A stretch of DNA of 64,000 nucleotides, taken from the NCBI GenBank assembly GCA_017435965.1, contig JAFSEA010000027.1, forward strand, positions 22,694 through 86,693. The letters are read 5' to 3'. This document shows, in pieces, positions 1 through 10,212 of the stretch (its first letter is position 1; the number at the start of each line of letters is the position of its first letter). Source of the DNA: Oscillospiraceae bacterium. GTDB lineage: Bacteria; Bacillota; Clostridia; Oscillospirales; JAAYXM01. The notes under the pieces are model-generated. The model was given only the letters and a program-made list of their open reading frames with translations, made no database searches and was not told where the DNA came from. Position numbers and translations under genes: made by a program.

Positions 1-1623
1 CGGAACTTTGGGAAGTCCGGGCATTGTCATTATATCTCCGGTGAGAACTACTATGAATCCTGCACCTGCAGAAACCTTTACATTTCTTACCGTTACTGTA
101 AAGCCATCGGGAGCACCGAGCTTTGTCGGGTCATCTGAGAAGCTGTATTGGGTTTTTGCAACACAGATGGGAAGCTTATCAAGTCCGAGCTTTGAAAGCT
201 CGTCTATCTGCTTCTTTGCCGCCGGAAGTACTGATATTCCGTCTCCGCCATAAACCTTCTTTACTATTGCTTCAATCTTTTCTTCGATTGTTGCATCCGT
301 ATCATAGCTGAAGGTAAAGTCTCCCTTTTCTTCTTCGCAAAGTCTTACAACTTCACGTGCAAGAGCCTCTCCGCCCTTTCCGCCTTCTGCCCATACGGTT
401 GAAAGAACTGTATTTACTCCAAGCTCGCGGCACTTTTTTATGATGAAGTCGATTTCTGCATCGGTATCCGTTGGGAATCTGTTTACCGCAACCACACAAG
501 GAAGCTTATATACATTCTTTATGTTTGAAACGTGGCGGAGGAGATTTGGTATTCCCTTCTCTAATGCCACAATATCTTCATTTGCAAGCTCTGTTTTTGC
601 TCTGCCGCCGTGCATCTTAAGTGCGCGGACGGTTGCAACAACAACTACTGCGCTTGGTATGAGACCTGCCACACGGCACTTGATATCGAGAAACTTCTCG
701 GCACCGAGGTCTGCACCGAAGCCTGCTTCCGTTACGGTATAATCGCCCATCTTAAGAGCGAGCTTTGTTGCCATAACTGAATTACAGCCGTGTGCAATAT
801 TTGCAAAGGGTCCGCCATGGACAAAGGCAGGAGTTCCCTCTAAAGTCTGTACGAGGTTCGGTTTTAATGCATCCTTTAAAAGTGCAGTCATAGCACCCTG
901 AGCATTTATCTCTCCGCAAGTTACCGGTTTTCCGTCATAGGTATAGCCCACAATTATTCTTGCAAGGCGTTCCTTTAAGTCGGAAATTCCGTTTGAAAGA
1001 CAGAGTACTGCCATAATCTCACTTGCAACGGTAATATCGAAACCATCTTCACGCGTGACGCCGTTTTTTGCTCCGCCAAGACCGATTGCGATATTGCGAA
1101 GCTCTCTGTCATTCATATCAACACAGCGACGCCAGGTGATTTTATTGGGATCAATGCCGAGAGCATTGCCCTGATGAATATGATTATCAAGCATTGCCGC
1201 AAGAAGGTTATTTGCAGCACCGATTGCGTGGAAATCCCCTGTGAAATGAAGGTTTATATCCTCCATAGGTACAACCTGAGCATATCCGCCACCTGCCGCG
1301 CCGCCCTTGACACCGAATACGGGTCCTAATGACGGTTCGCGGAGTGCAACGGTTACATCCTTGCCTATTCTTGCAAGACCGTCGGCAAGACCTATTGTTG
1401 TGGTTGTTTTGCCCTCACCTGCAGGAGTCGGGGTGATTGCTGTTACAAGGATAAGTTTTCCGTCCTCGCGCTTCGTTTCATTAAGAAGCGCGAGATCAAT
1501 CTTTGCCTTATATTTTCCATATTGCTCGATATATTTATCGTCAACATGAGCTTTTGCCGCAATTTCGCCTATGGGGCGCATTTCACAGCTCTGGGCTATT
1601 TCAATATCTGATTTATATGCCAT
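1..1623 (-). CDS. fhs: Formate--tetrahydrofolate ligase, 3' end cut by window edge
   Basis: Cytosolic enzyme joining formate to tetrahydrofolate with ATP to give 10-formyl-THF, the formyl donor used by the PurN and AICAR transformylase encoded upstream in the same operon. The frame is open from the ATG at 1623 to base 1, 541 codons; the family is about 555 residues, so only about 15 C-terminal residues are outside the window. The N-terminal part has the ATP loop [14 protein letters not shown] (about residues 65-80) and the conserved [18 protein letters not shown] stretch. GGAGG lies 8-9 bases before the ATG. It starts 22 bases after the purL stop, so it is most likely the last or a late gene of the purine operon. 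Identity is firm from motifs and length. Confidence 0.96.
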   Translation of the reverse strand, partial: MAYKSDIEIAQSCEMRPIGEIAAKAHVDDKYIEQYGKYKAKIDLALLNETKREDGKLILVTAITPTPAGEGKTTTTIGLADGLARIGKDVTVALREPSLGPVFGVKGGAAGGGYAQVVPMEDINLHFTGDFHAIGAANNLLAAMLDNHIHQGNALGIDPNKITWRRCVDMNDRELRNIAIGLGGAKNGVTREDGFDITVASEIMAVLCLSNGISDLKERLARIIVGYTYDGKPVTCGEINAQGAMTALLKDALKPNLVQTLEGTPAFVHGGPFANIAHGCNSVMATKLALKMGDYTVTEAGFGADLGAEKFLDIKCRVAGLIPSAVVVVATVRALKMHGGRAKTELANEDIVALEKGIPNLLRHVSNIKNVYKLPCVVAVNRFPTDTDAEIDFIIKKCRELGVNTVLSTVWAEGGKGGEALAREVVRLCEEEKGDFTFSYDTDATIEEKIEAIVKKVYGGDGISVLPAAKKQIDELSKLGLDKLPICVAKTQYSFSDDPTKLGAPDGFTVTVRNVKVSAGAGFIVVLTGDIMTMPGLPKVP

Positions 1624-1645
1624 TTGTTACTCCTCCAAAGGGCAA

Positions 1646-4600
1646 TTATTTGAAGTATTTTACTGCAGACTCGAACATACGGATATCATATTCACCCGGA
1701 ACGTTCTTGTAAAGTCCATTGCCTTTACGCTCACTATGTCCCATCTTACCGAAGACTCTGCCATCCGGAGATGTGATACCTTCGATAGCATACATAGAAT
1801 CGTTGGGATTGAAGTGAACATCGCTTGTTGCATTGCCTTCAAAATCAACGTACTGAGTTGCAATCTGACCGTTCTTTGCAAGTTCTTTTATAAGAGCTTC
1901 ATCTGCAAGGAAGCGACCTTCACCGTGAGATATCGGAACAGTATAGACATCGCCTACATTTGTAAGCGCGAGCCACGGAGATTTATTGGAAGCAACTCTT
2001 GTTCTTACGATTCTTGACTGGTGACGTGCGATTGTGTTGAAGGTGAGTGTCGGGCAATTTTCATCGGTATCAATAATCTTTCCGTAAGGAACAAGTCCGA
2101 GCTTTATAAGAGCCTGGAAGCCGTTACAGATACCGCACATAAGACCGTCGCGGTTATCAAGAAGATCGTGTACGCCTTCCTTGACTGCCGCATTACGGAA
2201 GAATGCAGTTATGAACTTACCGCTTCCGTCAGGCTCGTCACCGCCGGAGAATCCGCCGGGGATAAATATCATCTGTGCTGACTTAAGAGCAGTTGCAAAC
2301 TTGTCAACACTTGCACGGATGCTGTCGGAAGTGAGGTTTCTTATAACAATGATTTCGGGTTCTGCACCTGCATCACGCATTGCCTTTGCGGAATCAAATT
2401 CGCAGTTTGTTCCCGGGAATGCAGGAATGAGGACCTTCGGTTTTGCAACCTTGATTGCAGGAGCTTTGCGCTCACCTGCCTCAAACGAGAAGGTTTCCAT
2501 CGGACCCTTGCGGTCCTCGATATTACAGCTGTATACGCTCTCAAGCTTATCTTCATAAACTCCGAGAAGTTCTGTGAGGCAGATGCTTTCTGATGCAAGA
2601 GTGAGCTTATTATCATCGGTTACTGTACCGAGAACATATGCCCCCTCAACATCCTCGCTCACTTCAAGAACGAATGAAGCATAGCTATAGCTGAAGAGCT
2701 TTTCAACTGTTACATCATTTTCAAACTTAACACCGAGTCCGTTTCCGAATGCCATCTTCATAACAGCTTCGGCAATACCGCCGATACCCGGAGTATAGCA
2801 AGCAACGGCTTTACCGCTTCTCATAAGAGCTGTTACCTTATCAAATACAGCGAGAAGTGACTCTGTTTTCGGGAGATTATTTTCATCATATTCAGGAGAG
2901 ATCACAACAAGCTTATTGCCTGACTTTTTAAGCTCCGGAGAAACAACATCGGAAACTTTTCCTGTTGTTACCGCAAAGGAAACAAGTGTTGGCGGAACAT
3001 CGAGATTTTCAAATGAGCCACTCATTGAGTCCTTGCCACCGATCGAGCCGATAGAAAGCTCCTTCTGTGCCTTGAAAGCACCGAGAAGTGCCGCAAGAGG
3101 CTTGCCCCAACGCTTTGAATCACGTCCGAGCTTTTCAAAATACTCCTGGAATGTGAGATATACATCGTTAAAGTCTGCACCTGTTGCAATGAGCTTACAT
3201 ACAGACTCCACAACTGCCATATATGCACCGTGATAGGGGCTCTGTTCTGTGAGGAATGGGTTATAGCCCCAGGACATAAATGAGCAATCATCGGTATGCT
3301 TCTTCTCAACGGAAATCTTCTGTACCATTGCCTGAATCGGAGTGAGCTGATTCTTTCCGCCAAAGGGCATAAGAACTGTTCCTGCACCGATTGTTGAGTC
3401 GAAACGCTCTGAAAGTCCGCGCTTTGAGCAGATATTGAGATCTCCTGCGATTCTCTTATAGTTATCAGTAAATCCGCCGGAGATTTCCTGCTTGCGGAGA
3501 TTCGGTTTTGAGCTTTCGATATCAATATGCTTTTCAGCACCGTTTGAATTGAGGAATTCACGGCTTATATCAACAATTTTCTTGCCGTTCCAGTGCATAA
3601 CAAGGCGAGGAGATTCTGTTACCTCTGCAACCGGGCAAGCCTGGAGGTTTTCTTCATCTGCAAGAGCGAGGAAACGGTCAACATCCTTTGCCTCAACAAC
3701 AACTGCCATACGCTCCTGAGATTCACTTATTGCAAGCTCAGTTCCGTCAAGTCCGTCATACTTTTTCGGAACTGCATTGAGGTTTATCTCTAAACCATCG
3801 GCGAGCTCACCGATTGCAACGGAAACGCCGCCTGCACCGAAGTCATTACATCTCTTTATAAGCTTGCTTGCCTCAGGATTGCGGAAGAGGCGCTGAAGCT
3901 TTCTCTCTTCCGGAGCATTACCCTTCTGTACCTCTGCACCGCAGGTTTCAAGTGACTCTGCAGTATGGGATTTTGAAGAGCCTGTTGCACCGCCGCAACC
4001 GTCACGTCCTGTGCTTCCGCCGAGAAGAATTACGATATCACCGGGATCGGGACGTTCACGTCTTACATTCTCCTGGGGAGCAGCAGCAATAACTGCACCT
4101 ATTTCCATACGCTTTGCAGCATAGCCATCGTGGAATATTTCATCAACGATGCCTGTTGCAAGACCAATCTGATTACCATAAGAGGAGTAGCCTGCCGCCG
4201 CAGTTGTTACAATCTTACGCTGAGGAAGCTTACCCTTTATTGTTTCGCTTACCGGCTTTAACGGGTCTGCCGCACCGGTTACGCGCATTGCGCCATAAAC
4301 ATATGAACGGCCTGAAAGCGGATCACGGATTGCACCACCGATGCAGGTTGCCGCACCGCCAAAGGGTTCAATTTCTGTGGGGTGGTTATGGGTTTCGTTC
4401 TTAAAGAGGAGAAGCCAGGGTTCTTTTACACCATCGACCTCAACCTCAATTTTTACTGTGCAGGCGTTTATCTCTTCGGACTCATCAAGCTTATTAAGCT
4501 TTCCGTTTTTCTTGAGATATCTCACTGCAACAGTTGCAAGGTCCATAAGGCAAATCGGCTTTGTTCTTCCGATTTCCTTACGTGTTTCAATGTATTCATC

Positions 4601-5341
4601 ATAGGTCTTCTGAAGAAGCTCATCCTCAAACTTTACTGAATCAATAGTTGTGAGGAAGGTTGTATGACGGCAGTGATCTGACCAATAGGTATCGATCATA
4701 CGAACTTCTGTTATTGTGGGGTTTCTGCCCTCTGTTTTAAAGTAGTTCTGGCAGAATTCAATATCGTCTGCATCCATAGCAAGACCGTATTCGAAAACGA
4801 AAGCTTCAAGTCCCTTTCTGTCAAGGTCAATAAAGCCATCGAGTGTTTTTACTTCTGTAGGAATATCATATTCAACCTTCAGAGTTTCAGGCTTTGCAAG
4901 GTCTGCTTCTCTTGACTCAACGGGGTTGATTACATATTTCTTGATTTCTGCAACATCAGCATCGGTAAGTGAGCCATAAAGAGCATAGAGCTTTGCTGTA
5001 CGGATAAGAGGACGGTCACCCTGAGAGATTATCTGAATACACTGTGCAGCTGAATCTGCTCTTTGGTCAAACTGACCCGGAAGGGGCTCAACTGCAAAAA
5101 CAGATGCATCGCAGGAACAGACATTTATATCCTCCGAAACGATATCAAGCTGAGGCTCGGAAAAAACAGTCTGCTTTGCATAGTTAAAAAGCTCTTCTGT
5201 GATATTCTCGGCATCATAGCGGTTTATAACGCGTACATCGGTAAGACTCTTTATACCGAGAAGTGTTCTCGCATCAGAAAGAAGTGCACGAGCTTCATTT
5301 GCAAGCTCTTTCTTCTTTTCGACATATACTCTGTATACCAT
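1646..5341 (-). CDS. purL: Phosphoribosylformylglycinamidine synthase, large single-chain form
   Basis: Converts FGAR, glutamine and ATP to FGAM, step four of purine synthesis. At 1231 residues it is the single-chain type that carries the functions of PurS, PurL and PurQ, and no purS or purQ gene is present in the operon. The order is a PurS-like N-terminal part (1 to about 150), two AIRS-like ATP-binding halves (for example FKNETHNHPTEIEPFGGAATC near residue 315, NDFGAGGVSVAIGEL further on) and a C-terminal class I glutaminase from about 985 with PAFPGTNCEFD, the nucleophile context CGICNGFQAL near 1070 and PISHGEGRF near 1135. The glutaminase triad context is intact, unlike PurF of this operon. 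It starts 3 bases after purD. Identity is firm; the large form of this subtype is common in Clostridia. Confidence 0.97.
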   Translation of the reverse strand: MVYRVYVEKKKELANEARALLSDARTLLGIKSLTDVRVINRYDAENITEELFNYAKQTVFSEPQLDIVSEDINVCSCDASVFAVEPLPGQFDQRADSAAQCIQIISQGDRPLIRTAKLYALYGSLTDADVAEIKKYVINPVESREADLAKPETLKVEYDIPTEVKTLDGFIDLDRKGLEAFVFEYGLAMDADDIEFCQNYFKTEGRNPTITEVRMIDTYWSDHCRHTTFLTTIDSVKFEDELLQKTYDEYIETRKEIGRTKPICLMDLATVAVRYLKKNGKLNKLDESEEINACTVKIEVEVDGVKEPWLLLFKNETHNHPTEIEPFGGAATCIGGAIRDPLSGRSYVYGAMRVTGAADPLKPVSETIKGKLPQRKIVTTAAAGYSSYGNQIGLATGIVDEIFHDGYAAKRMEIGAVIAAAPQENVRRERPDPGDIVILLGGSTGRDGCGGATGSSKSHTAESLETCGAEVQKGNAPEERKLQRLFRNPEASKLIKRCNDFGAGGVSVAIGELADGLEINLNAVPKKYDGLDGTELAISESQERMAVVVEAKDVDRFLALADEENLQACPVAEVTESPRLVMHWNGKKIVDISREFLNSNGAEKHIDIESSKPNLRKQEISGGFTDNYKRIAGDLNICSKRGLSERFDSTIGAGTVLMPFGGKNQLTPIQAMVQKISVEKKHTDDCSFMSWGYNPFLTEQSPYHGAYMAVVESVCKLIATGADFNDVYLTFQEYFEKLGRDSKRWGKPLAALLGAFKAQKELSIGSIGGKDSMSGSFENLDVPPTLVSFAVTTGKVSDVVSPELKKSGNKLVVISPEYDENNLPKTESLLAVFDKVTALMRSGKAVACYTPGIGGIAEAVMKMAFGNGLGVKFENDVTVEKLFSYSYASFVLEVSEDVEGAYVLGTVTDDNKLTLASESICLTELLGVYEDKLESVYSCNIEDRKGPMETFSFEAGERKAPAIKVAKPKVLIPAFPGTNCEFDSAKAMRDAGAEPEIIVIRNLTSDSIRASVDKFATALKSAQMIFIPGGFSGGDEPDGSGKFITAFFRNAAVKEGVHDLLDNRDGLMCGICNGFQALIKLGLVPYGKIIDTDENCPTLTFNTIARHQSRIVRTRVASNKSPWLALTNVGDVYTVPISHGEGRFLADEALIKELAKNGQIATQYVDFEGNATSDVHFNPNDSMYAIEGITSPDGRVFGKMGHSERKGNGLYKNVPGEYDIRMFESAVKYFK

Positions 5342-5344
5342 ATC

Positions 5345-6613
5345 TTAGTCCTCCCTTGCACGAAGTGCTTTTGCACCGATATCACTGCGGTAATATGCAT
5401 TATTAAAGTGAATCTGCGAAACGAGCTTATACGCTCCGTCAATTGCGCTCTTGAGTGAGCTTGCAACAGCGGTTGCACCAAGAACACGTCCGCCGTTTGT
5501 GAGAAGCTTATCTCCCTCAAGCTTTGCACCTGCAACATAGACATTATCGGATATCTCATCCGGAATTGTCATCTCAAAGCCCTTTTCATAATCAGTGGGA
5601 TAACCCTTTGATGCCATAATTACACAGCAGGCATTCTTATCGCTGAATCTGACATTTATATCCCTGAGCTTACCGTTTGTTACAGCCTGCATAACTGTGA
5701 GAAGATCGCTCTCAAGAAGCGGAAGTACAACCTGGGTTTCGGGATCACCGAAACGGCAGTTATATTCAATGACCTTCGGACCATTCGGGGTGAGCATAAG
5801 TCCGAAATAGAGGCATCCCTTGAAGGTTCTTCCTTCTTCATTCATTGCCTTCATTGTGGGTATGAAAATGGTCTTCATACATTCTGCAGCAATGTCGTCT
5901 GTATAATAAGGATTCGGAGCAACTGTTCCCATACCGCCGGTGTTGAGACCTGTGTCGTTATCCCCGATTCTCTTATGGTCCATTGAGGAAATCATCGGAA
6001 CAACGGTTTCACCGTCGGTGAAAGCAAGAACAGAAACCTCGGGGCCAGTGAGGAATTCTTCGATGACAATCGTCTCACCACTCTTGCCGAATGCCTTATC
6101 CTGCATCATTGATTTTACTGCATCCATTGCCATTTCTCTTGTTTCGGCAATGATAACGCCTTTACCAAGTGCCAAGCCATCTGCCTTTACAACAGTTGGA
6201 ATCGGCGCAGTTTCAAGGTATTTGAGTGCAGCATCCATATTATCGAAAACTTCATACTGCGCTGTTGGAATATTATACTTTTTCATAAGGTTCTTTGAGA
6301 AAACCTTACTGCCTTCGATTATTGCAGCATTTGCACGGGGTCCGAAGCAAGGTATTCCCTTTTCTTCAAGTGCATCAACTGCGCCGAGAACAAGGGGATC
6401 ATCGGGTGCGACTATTGCATAGTCGATTCCCTTCTCTACCGCAAAATCAACTATTGCGGGAATATCCTTTGCTCCGATATTCACACAAGTGGCATCCTGT
6501 GCCATTCCCCCATTTCCGGGAAGTGCGAATATTTCGGAAACGTTTTTATTAAGTTTAATTTTCTTTATGATGGCATGCTCTCTTCCGCCGCCACCTACTA
6601 CCATAATTTTCAT
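5345..6613 (-). CDS. purD: Phosphoribosylamine--glycine ligase (GAR synthetase)
   Basis: ATP-grasp enzyme that joins 5-phosphoribosylamine to glycine, step two of purine synthesis. The 422-residue length is normal. The start MKIMVVGGGGREHAII is the N-terminal signature of PurD; EGSKVFSKNLMKKYNIPTA near residue 105 and the metal-site stretch YNCRFGDPETQVVLPLL near 290 are family hallmarks. It follows the AICAR transformylase gene after 18 bases and precedes purL by 3 bases, so translational coupling with purL is likely. Nothing in the sequence looks degraded. Its substrate phosphoribosylamine is the product of the unusual PurF encoded earlier in the operon. Confidence 0.97.
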   Translation of the reverse strand: MKIMVVGGGGREHAIIKKIKLNKNVSEIFALPGNGGMAQDATCVNIGAKDIPAIVDFAVEKGIDYAIVAPDDPLVLGAVDALEEKGIPCFGPRANAAIIEGSKVFSKNLMKKYNIPTAQYEVFDNMDAALKYLETAPIPTVVKADGLALGKGVIIAETREMAMDAVKSMMQDKAFGKSGETIVIEEFLTGPEVSVLAFTDGETVVPMISSMDHKRIGDNDTGLNTGGMGTVAPNPYYTDDIAAECMKTIFIPTMKAMNEEGRTFKGCLYFGLMLTPNGPKVIEYNCRFGDPETQVVLPLLESDLLTVMQAVTNGKLRDINVRFSDKNACCVIMASKGYPTDYEKGFEMTIPDEISDNVYVAGAKLEGDKLLTNGGRVLGATAVASSLKSAIDGAYKLVSQIHFNNAYYRSDIGAKALRARED

Positions 6614-6631
6614 TACGAAAACCTCCGATTA

Positions 6632-7816
6632 TCAGTGGTGGAACAAACGCATTCCGGTGAATGCCATTGCAATACCGTGCTTATCACAACATTCGATAAC
6701 GATATCATCACGGATTGAGCCGCCCGGCTCTGCAATGTATTTTACGCCGCTTGCAAATGCGCGGTCGATATTATCAGCAAAGGGGAAGAATGCATCGGAA
6801 CCGAGTGCAACACCGTCTATAGTATCGAGGTATGCACGCATTTCTTCTGCTGTAAAGGGCTCAGGCTTTCTTGTGAAATACTTTTCCCAGTTGCCGTCTG
6901 CCGTTACATCTTCTTCATTTTTATTGATATATCCGTCAATTACGTTGTCACGATCGGGTCTGCCGATATCTTCCTTGAAGGGGAGATTAAGTACCTTCTC
7001 GTGCTGACGCAAGAACCATGTATCAGCCTTTGTACCTGCAAGACGTGTGCAGTGGATACGTGACTGCTGGCCTGCACCTACACCGATAGCCTGTCCGTCA
7101 ACTGCGTAGCAAACGGAGTTTGACTGAGTATATTTAAGTGTGATAAGAGCAACGATAAGATCGCGGAGTGCTTCTTCCGGAATGTCCTTATTTGCAGTTA
7201 CAATATTGCCGAGAAGCTCACGGTTGATTTTGAAGTTATTTCTTCCCTGCTCAAATGTGATACCGAAAACGTGTTTATGTTCAACCTCCTGCGGAACATA
7301 ATTCGGATCAATCTTTACAATATTATAATTTCCCTTACGCTTTGTTTTGAGGATTTCGAGTGCCTCAGGCTCATATCCCGGAGCGATAACACCATCGGAA
7401 ACCTCACGCTTAATCATCTTTGCGGTTGTTACATCGCAGACATCGGAAAGTGCAACCCAGTCGCCAAAGGAGCACATACGGTCTGTTCCTCTTGCTCTTG
7501 CATATGCGCAGGCAAGGGGTGATTCGTCAAGACCTTCAACATCGTCAACAAAGCAAGCTTTCTTGAGCTTATCGGAAAGAGGAATACCAACTGCAGCAGA
7601 GGTGGGGCTTACGTGCTTGAAGGATGTTGCAGCAGGAAGTCCGAGAGCTTCTTTAAGCTCTTTTACAAGCTGCCAGGAATTGAATGCATCAAGGAAGTTA
7701 ATAAAGCCCGGACGACCGGAAAGGATTTCAATAGGAAGGTCACTTCCGTCGCTCATAAAGATTTTTGCAGGCTTCTGATTCGGGTTACAGCCATATTTAA
7801 GTTCAAATTCTTTCAT
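6632..7816 (-). CDS. Stand-alone AICAR formyltransferase (C-terminal PurH domain only)
   Basis: Transfers a formyl group from 10-formyl-THF to AICAR to give FAICAR. The 394-residue protein starts at once with MKEFELKYGCNPNQKPAKIF and continues with LSGRPGFINFLDAFNSWQL, ATSFKHVSPTSAAVG (the Lys-His pair of the AICARFT active site) and VGAGQQSRIHCTRLAG, all from the formyltransferase half of bifunctional PurH. The N-terminal IMP cyclohydrolase half is absent; that activity is supplied by the neighbouring PurO-type gene 15 bases upstream. An RBS AAGGGGGATAA precedes the ATG. Stand-alone AICARFT proteins are known in Clostridia, so this is a natural arrangement rather than a truncation. Confidence 0.94.
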   Translation of the reverse strand: MKEFELKYGCNPNQKPAKIFMSDGSDLPIEILSGRPGFINFLDAFNSWQLVKELKEALGLPAATSFKHVSPTSAAVGIPLSDKLKKACFVDDVEGLDESPLACAYARARGTDRMCSFGDWVALSDVCDVTTAKMIKREVSDGVIAPGYEPEALEILKTKRKGNYNIVKIDPNYVPQEVEHKHVFGITFEQGRNNFKINRELLGNIVTANKDIPEEALRDLIVALITLKYTQSNSVCYAVDGQAIGVGAGQQSRIHCTRLAGTKADTWFLRQHEKVLNLPFKEDIGRPDRDNVIDGYINKNEEDVTADGNWEKYFTRKPEPFTAEEMRAYLDTIDGVALGSDAFFPFADNIDRAFASGVKYIAEPGGSIRDDIVIECCDKHGIAMAFTGMRLFHH

Positions 7817-7831
7817 TGGTATTTATCCCCC

Positions 7832-8551
7832 TTACTTATTCTTGTTTATCATTCTGTTTTCTTCTTTTCCGCTTGCAAGGTCTGTATAGCGGACATAAAG
7901 AGAAATCTTATTATCTTCATCAAGTGCGTTCCAGAGTGCATTTGTGAATGCATCAATATCATCGGGAATTGCCACACGCTCAGGCTCGCCCTGGAATGTG
8001 GGAATGGGATTTCCGTCACATACATATGTATGAATGAAATGACCGAGGCCGGCAATTGACGGATAATCATATGTGAAACGGGCACAAGCAGAACCGACTT
8101 CGTCAATGCTCTTGAGAATGCTCATCTCATATGTGAAATCACCGTTTGCAAAAGTTGCCATACCGCTGATACGAGGTGTGAAATTCGGTGCATCCGGCTC
8201 AAATTCACGGGTGTTGAGTGCTTCTCTGAAGCCCTTGCCTTCCTTTATAAAATCATAAATTGTATCGGTCTGGTCGCCGTTTGTGACGATAAGCTTATTT
8301 TCAAACTTACGTATTGCCGCATAGATGATAAGACTTGGGTCTTCAACTTTTGAAGCATCAAAAGGCTCGGTAAAAACTGCATTATCCTTTTCTGTGAATA
8401 TGCGGTTGCGACTGTTGGCACTTCTGCCCATAATGAAATATGCAGTACATGCCTTTTTGCCATCCGCACTCTTGCCGATGACTATTCCTCGGCCTACATA
8501 GGAATTACCCTCGACCTGCTTTACAATGTCATTTACTTCATATATATTCAT
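7832..8551 (-). CDS. purO: IMP cyclohydrolase, PurO-like
   Basis: Predicted to close FAICAR to IMP, the last step of the pathway. The 239-residue protein is unlike the PurH N-terminal domain and instead matches the IMP_cyclohyd (PurO) family first described in archaea: YVGRGIVIGKSADGKKACTAY, MGRSANSRNRIF near residues 40-52, TNGDQTDTIYD near 113-123 and the late segment YPSIAGLGHFIHTYVCDGNPIPTFQGEP. It lies between purN and the stand-alone AICAR transformylase, with 15-17 base gaps on both sides, which supports the role. PurO-like proteins also occur in other Clostridia from memory. The alternative reading, an unrelated Ntn-fold protein, is unlikely in this context. Confidence 0.9.
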   Translation of the reverse strand: MNIYEVNDIVKQVEGNSYVGRGIVIGKSADGKKACTAYFIMGRSANSRNRIFTEKDNAVFTEPFDASKVEDPSLIIYAAIRKFENKLIVTNGDQTDTIYDFIKEGKGFREALNTREFEPDAPNFTPRISGMATFANGDFTYEMSILKSIDEVGSACARFTYDYPSIAGLGHFIHTYVCDGNPIPTFQGEPERVAIPDDIDAFTNALWNALDEDNKISLYVRYTDLASGKEENRMINKNK

Positions 8552-8568
8552 ATGTATATTCCTCTCAA

Positions 8569-9174
8569 TTACTTTGAAATTATTTCGGCACTTACCTTTT
8601 CAACGGATGCAGGGAGAATCTTCCACTCTGCAAGACGCATAACACGCTTTTGCAGAGTTTCTGCAGTATCATCCTCACGGATGCTTACCGCTTTTTGCAT
8701 TATAATCTCTCCGCCATCCGGAATTTCATTCACAAAATGCACCGTTGCACCTGTTACTTTAACTCCGTATTCAAGGGCCGCTTCGTGGACACGGAGACCA
8801 TAGAAGCCTTCACCGCAGAATGACGGAATAAGAGACGGATGAACATTGATTATCCGCTTTGGATAACGCTTTGTGAAGTTTTCGCTGAGAATTACCATAA
8901 ATCCGGCAAGAACGATTATATCAATCTTCTTTTCTTCAAGACGGGATATAATTGCCTCTTCAAAAGCAACTTGACTTCCGAGAGCCTTTTTTGAAATCAC
9001 ACAAGCTTCGATATCTGCTTTTTTTGCTCTTTCAAGGGCATATGCACCCTCTTTGTTTGAGATAACAAGCTCTATCTTTCCGCTTTTGATGATTCCCTTC
9101 TTCTCGGCATCAATAAGTGCCTGAAGATTTGTTCCGCCGCCGGAAACGAGAACTGCTATGCGTGCTCGACTCAT
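8569..9174 (-). CDS. purN: Phosphoribosylglycinamide formyltransferase (GAR transformylase)
   Basis: Formylates GAR with 10-formyl-THF, step three of purine synthesis. It has 201 residues, normal for PurN. Visible hallmarks are [19 protein letters not shown] at the N-terminus, [10 protein letters not shown] near residue 85, and [39 protein letters not shown], which contains the catalytic Asn-His (N106/H108 type) and later Asp in DGGEII. The ATG overlaps the purM stop codon in an ATGA arrangement at 9171-9174, so the two are translationally coupled. It is the only GAR transformylase seen; no purT is present. Formyl-THF would come from Fhs at the end of the same operon. Confidence 0.97.
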   Translation of the reverse strand: MSRARIAVLVSGGGTNLQALIDAEKKGIIKSGKIELVISNKEGAYALERAKKADIEACVISKKALGSQVAFEEAIISRLEEKKIDIIVLAGFMVILSENFTKRYPKRIINVHPSLIPSFCGEGFYGLRVHEAALEYGVKVTGATVHFVNEIPDGGEIIMQKAVSIREDDTAETLQKRVMRLAEWKILPASVEKVSAEIISK

Positions 9175-10211
9175 AAAATCACCTTTTCATCGGACTTTAC
9201 GATTTCACCGATAATATATGCATCCTCGCCGTTATCACGGAGGATTGAAAGTGCAAGGTCTACCTCTTCTGCAGGTACAACGATGCTCATACCAACGCCC
9301 ATATTGAAGGTGTTGAACATATCACGCTCGCTGATGTTGCCTGTTTTTGCAATGAGGTCAAAAATCGGAAGAATACGGACTTTGGACTTATCAATCTTTG
9401 CACCGAGACCTTCGGGAATGCTTCTCGGAATATTCTCATAGAATCCGCCTCCTGTGATATGGGAAATTCCCTTTACCTTTACTTCTTCAAGAAGAGCAAG
9501 GACAGGCTTTACATAAATTCTTGTGGGGGTGAGAAGTGTTTCGCCGATACTCTTTCCGCCAAGAGCCTCACAAGGAGACTTGATATCGGCATTTTCAACG
9601 TCGAATACCTTACGGACAAGGGAGAAGCCGTTGGAATGAACGCCGCTTGACGGAAGTGCGATAACAACATCTCTCTCTTCCATTGTTTTGTTATCAATTA
9701 TCTTTGATTTGTCAACTACACCTGTGCAATAACCTGCAAGGTCATATTCATCGATGGGATAGAATCCCGGCATTTCAGCAGTTTCGCCGCCGATAAGAGC
9801 CGCACCTGACTGAACACAGCCCTCAGCTACACCCTTTACTATATCTGCAATCTTCTCGGGGAAGTTCTTTCCGCAAGCAATATAGTCAAGGAAGAAAAGA
9901 GGCTTTGCACCTGCACAGATGATATCGTTTACGCACATAGCGACACAGTCGATACCAACAGTATCGTGTTTATCGAGAAGGAATGCCATTTTAAGCTTTG
10001 TTCCCACACCGTCTGTTCCGCTTACAAGAACGGGACGTGTCATACCTGTGACATCAAGCTCAAAGAGACCACCAAAGCCTCCTACATCGGAGCAGACACC
10101 GGAGGTCATTGTTTTTGCGATGTGTTGTTTCATAAGTTCAACAGCACGGTAGCCTGCGGTAATATCAACTCCTGCTGCTGCGTAGCTGTCTGATTTTGAT
10201 TGCATACTCAT
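9171..10211 (-). CDS. purM: Phosphoribosylaminoimidazole (AIR) synthetase
   Basis: ATP-dependent ring closure of FGAM to AIR, step five. I place the start at the ATG at 10211, not at an upstream in-frame codon near 10280 that would lie inside purF: AAAGGAAG stands about 8 bases before it and the start then lies just after the purF stop (10213). This gives 346 residues, the usual length. Hallmarks are [52 protein letters not shown] and [11 protein letters not shown], all of the AIRS family. A shorter alternative ATG lies two codons downstream. Coupled to purN through the ATGA overlap. Confidence 0.97.
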   Translation of the reverse strand: MSMQSKSDSYAAAGVDITAGYRAVELMKQHIAKTMTSGVCSDVGGFGGLFELDVTGMTRPVLVSGTDGVGTKLKMAFLLDKHDTVGIDCVAMCVNDIICAGAKPLFFLDYIACGKNFPEKIADIVKGVAEGCVQSGAALIGGETAEMPGFYPIDEYDLAGYCTGVVDKSKIIDNKTMEERDVVIALPSSGVHSNGFSLVRKVFDVENADIKSPCEALGGKSIGETLLTPTRIYVKPVLALLEEVKVKGISHITGGGFYENIPRSIPEGLGAKIDKSKVRILPIFDLIAKTGNISERDMFNTFNMGVGMSIVVPAEEVDLALSILRDNGEDAYIIGEIVKSDEKVIL

Positions 10212-10212
10212 T

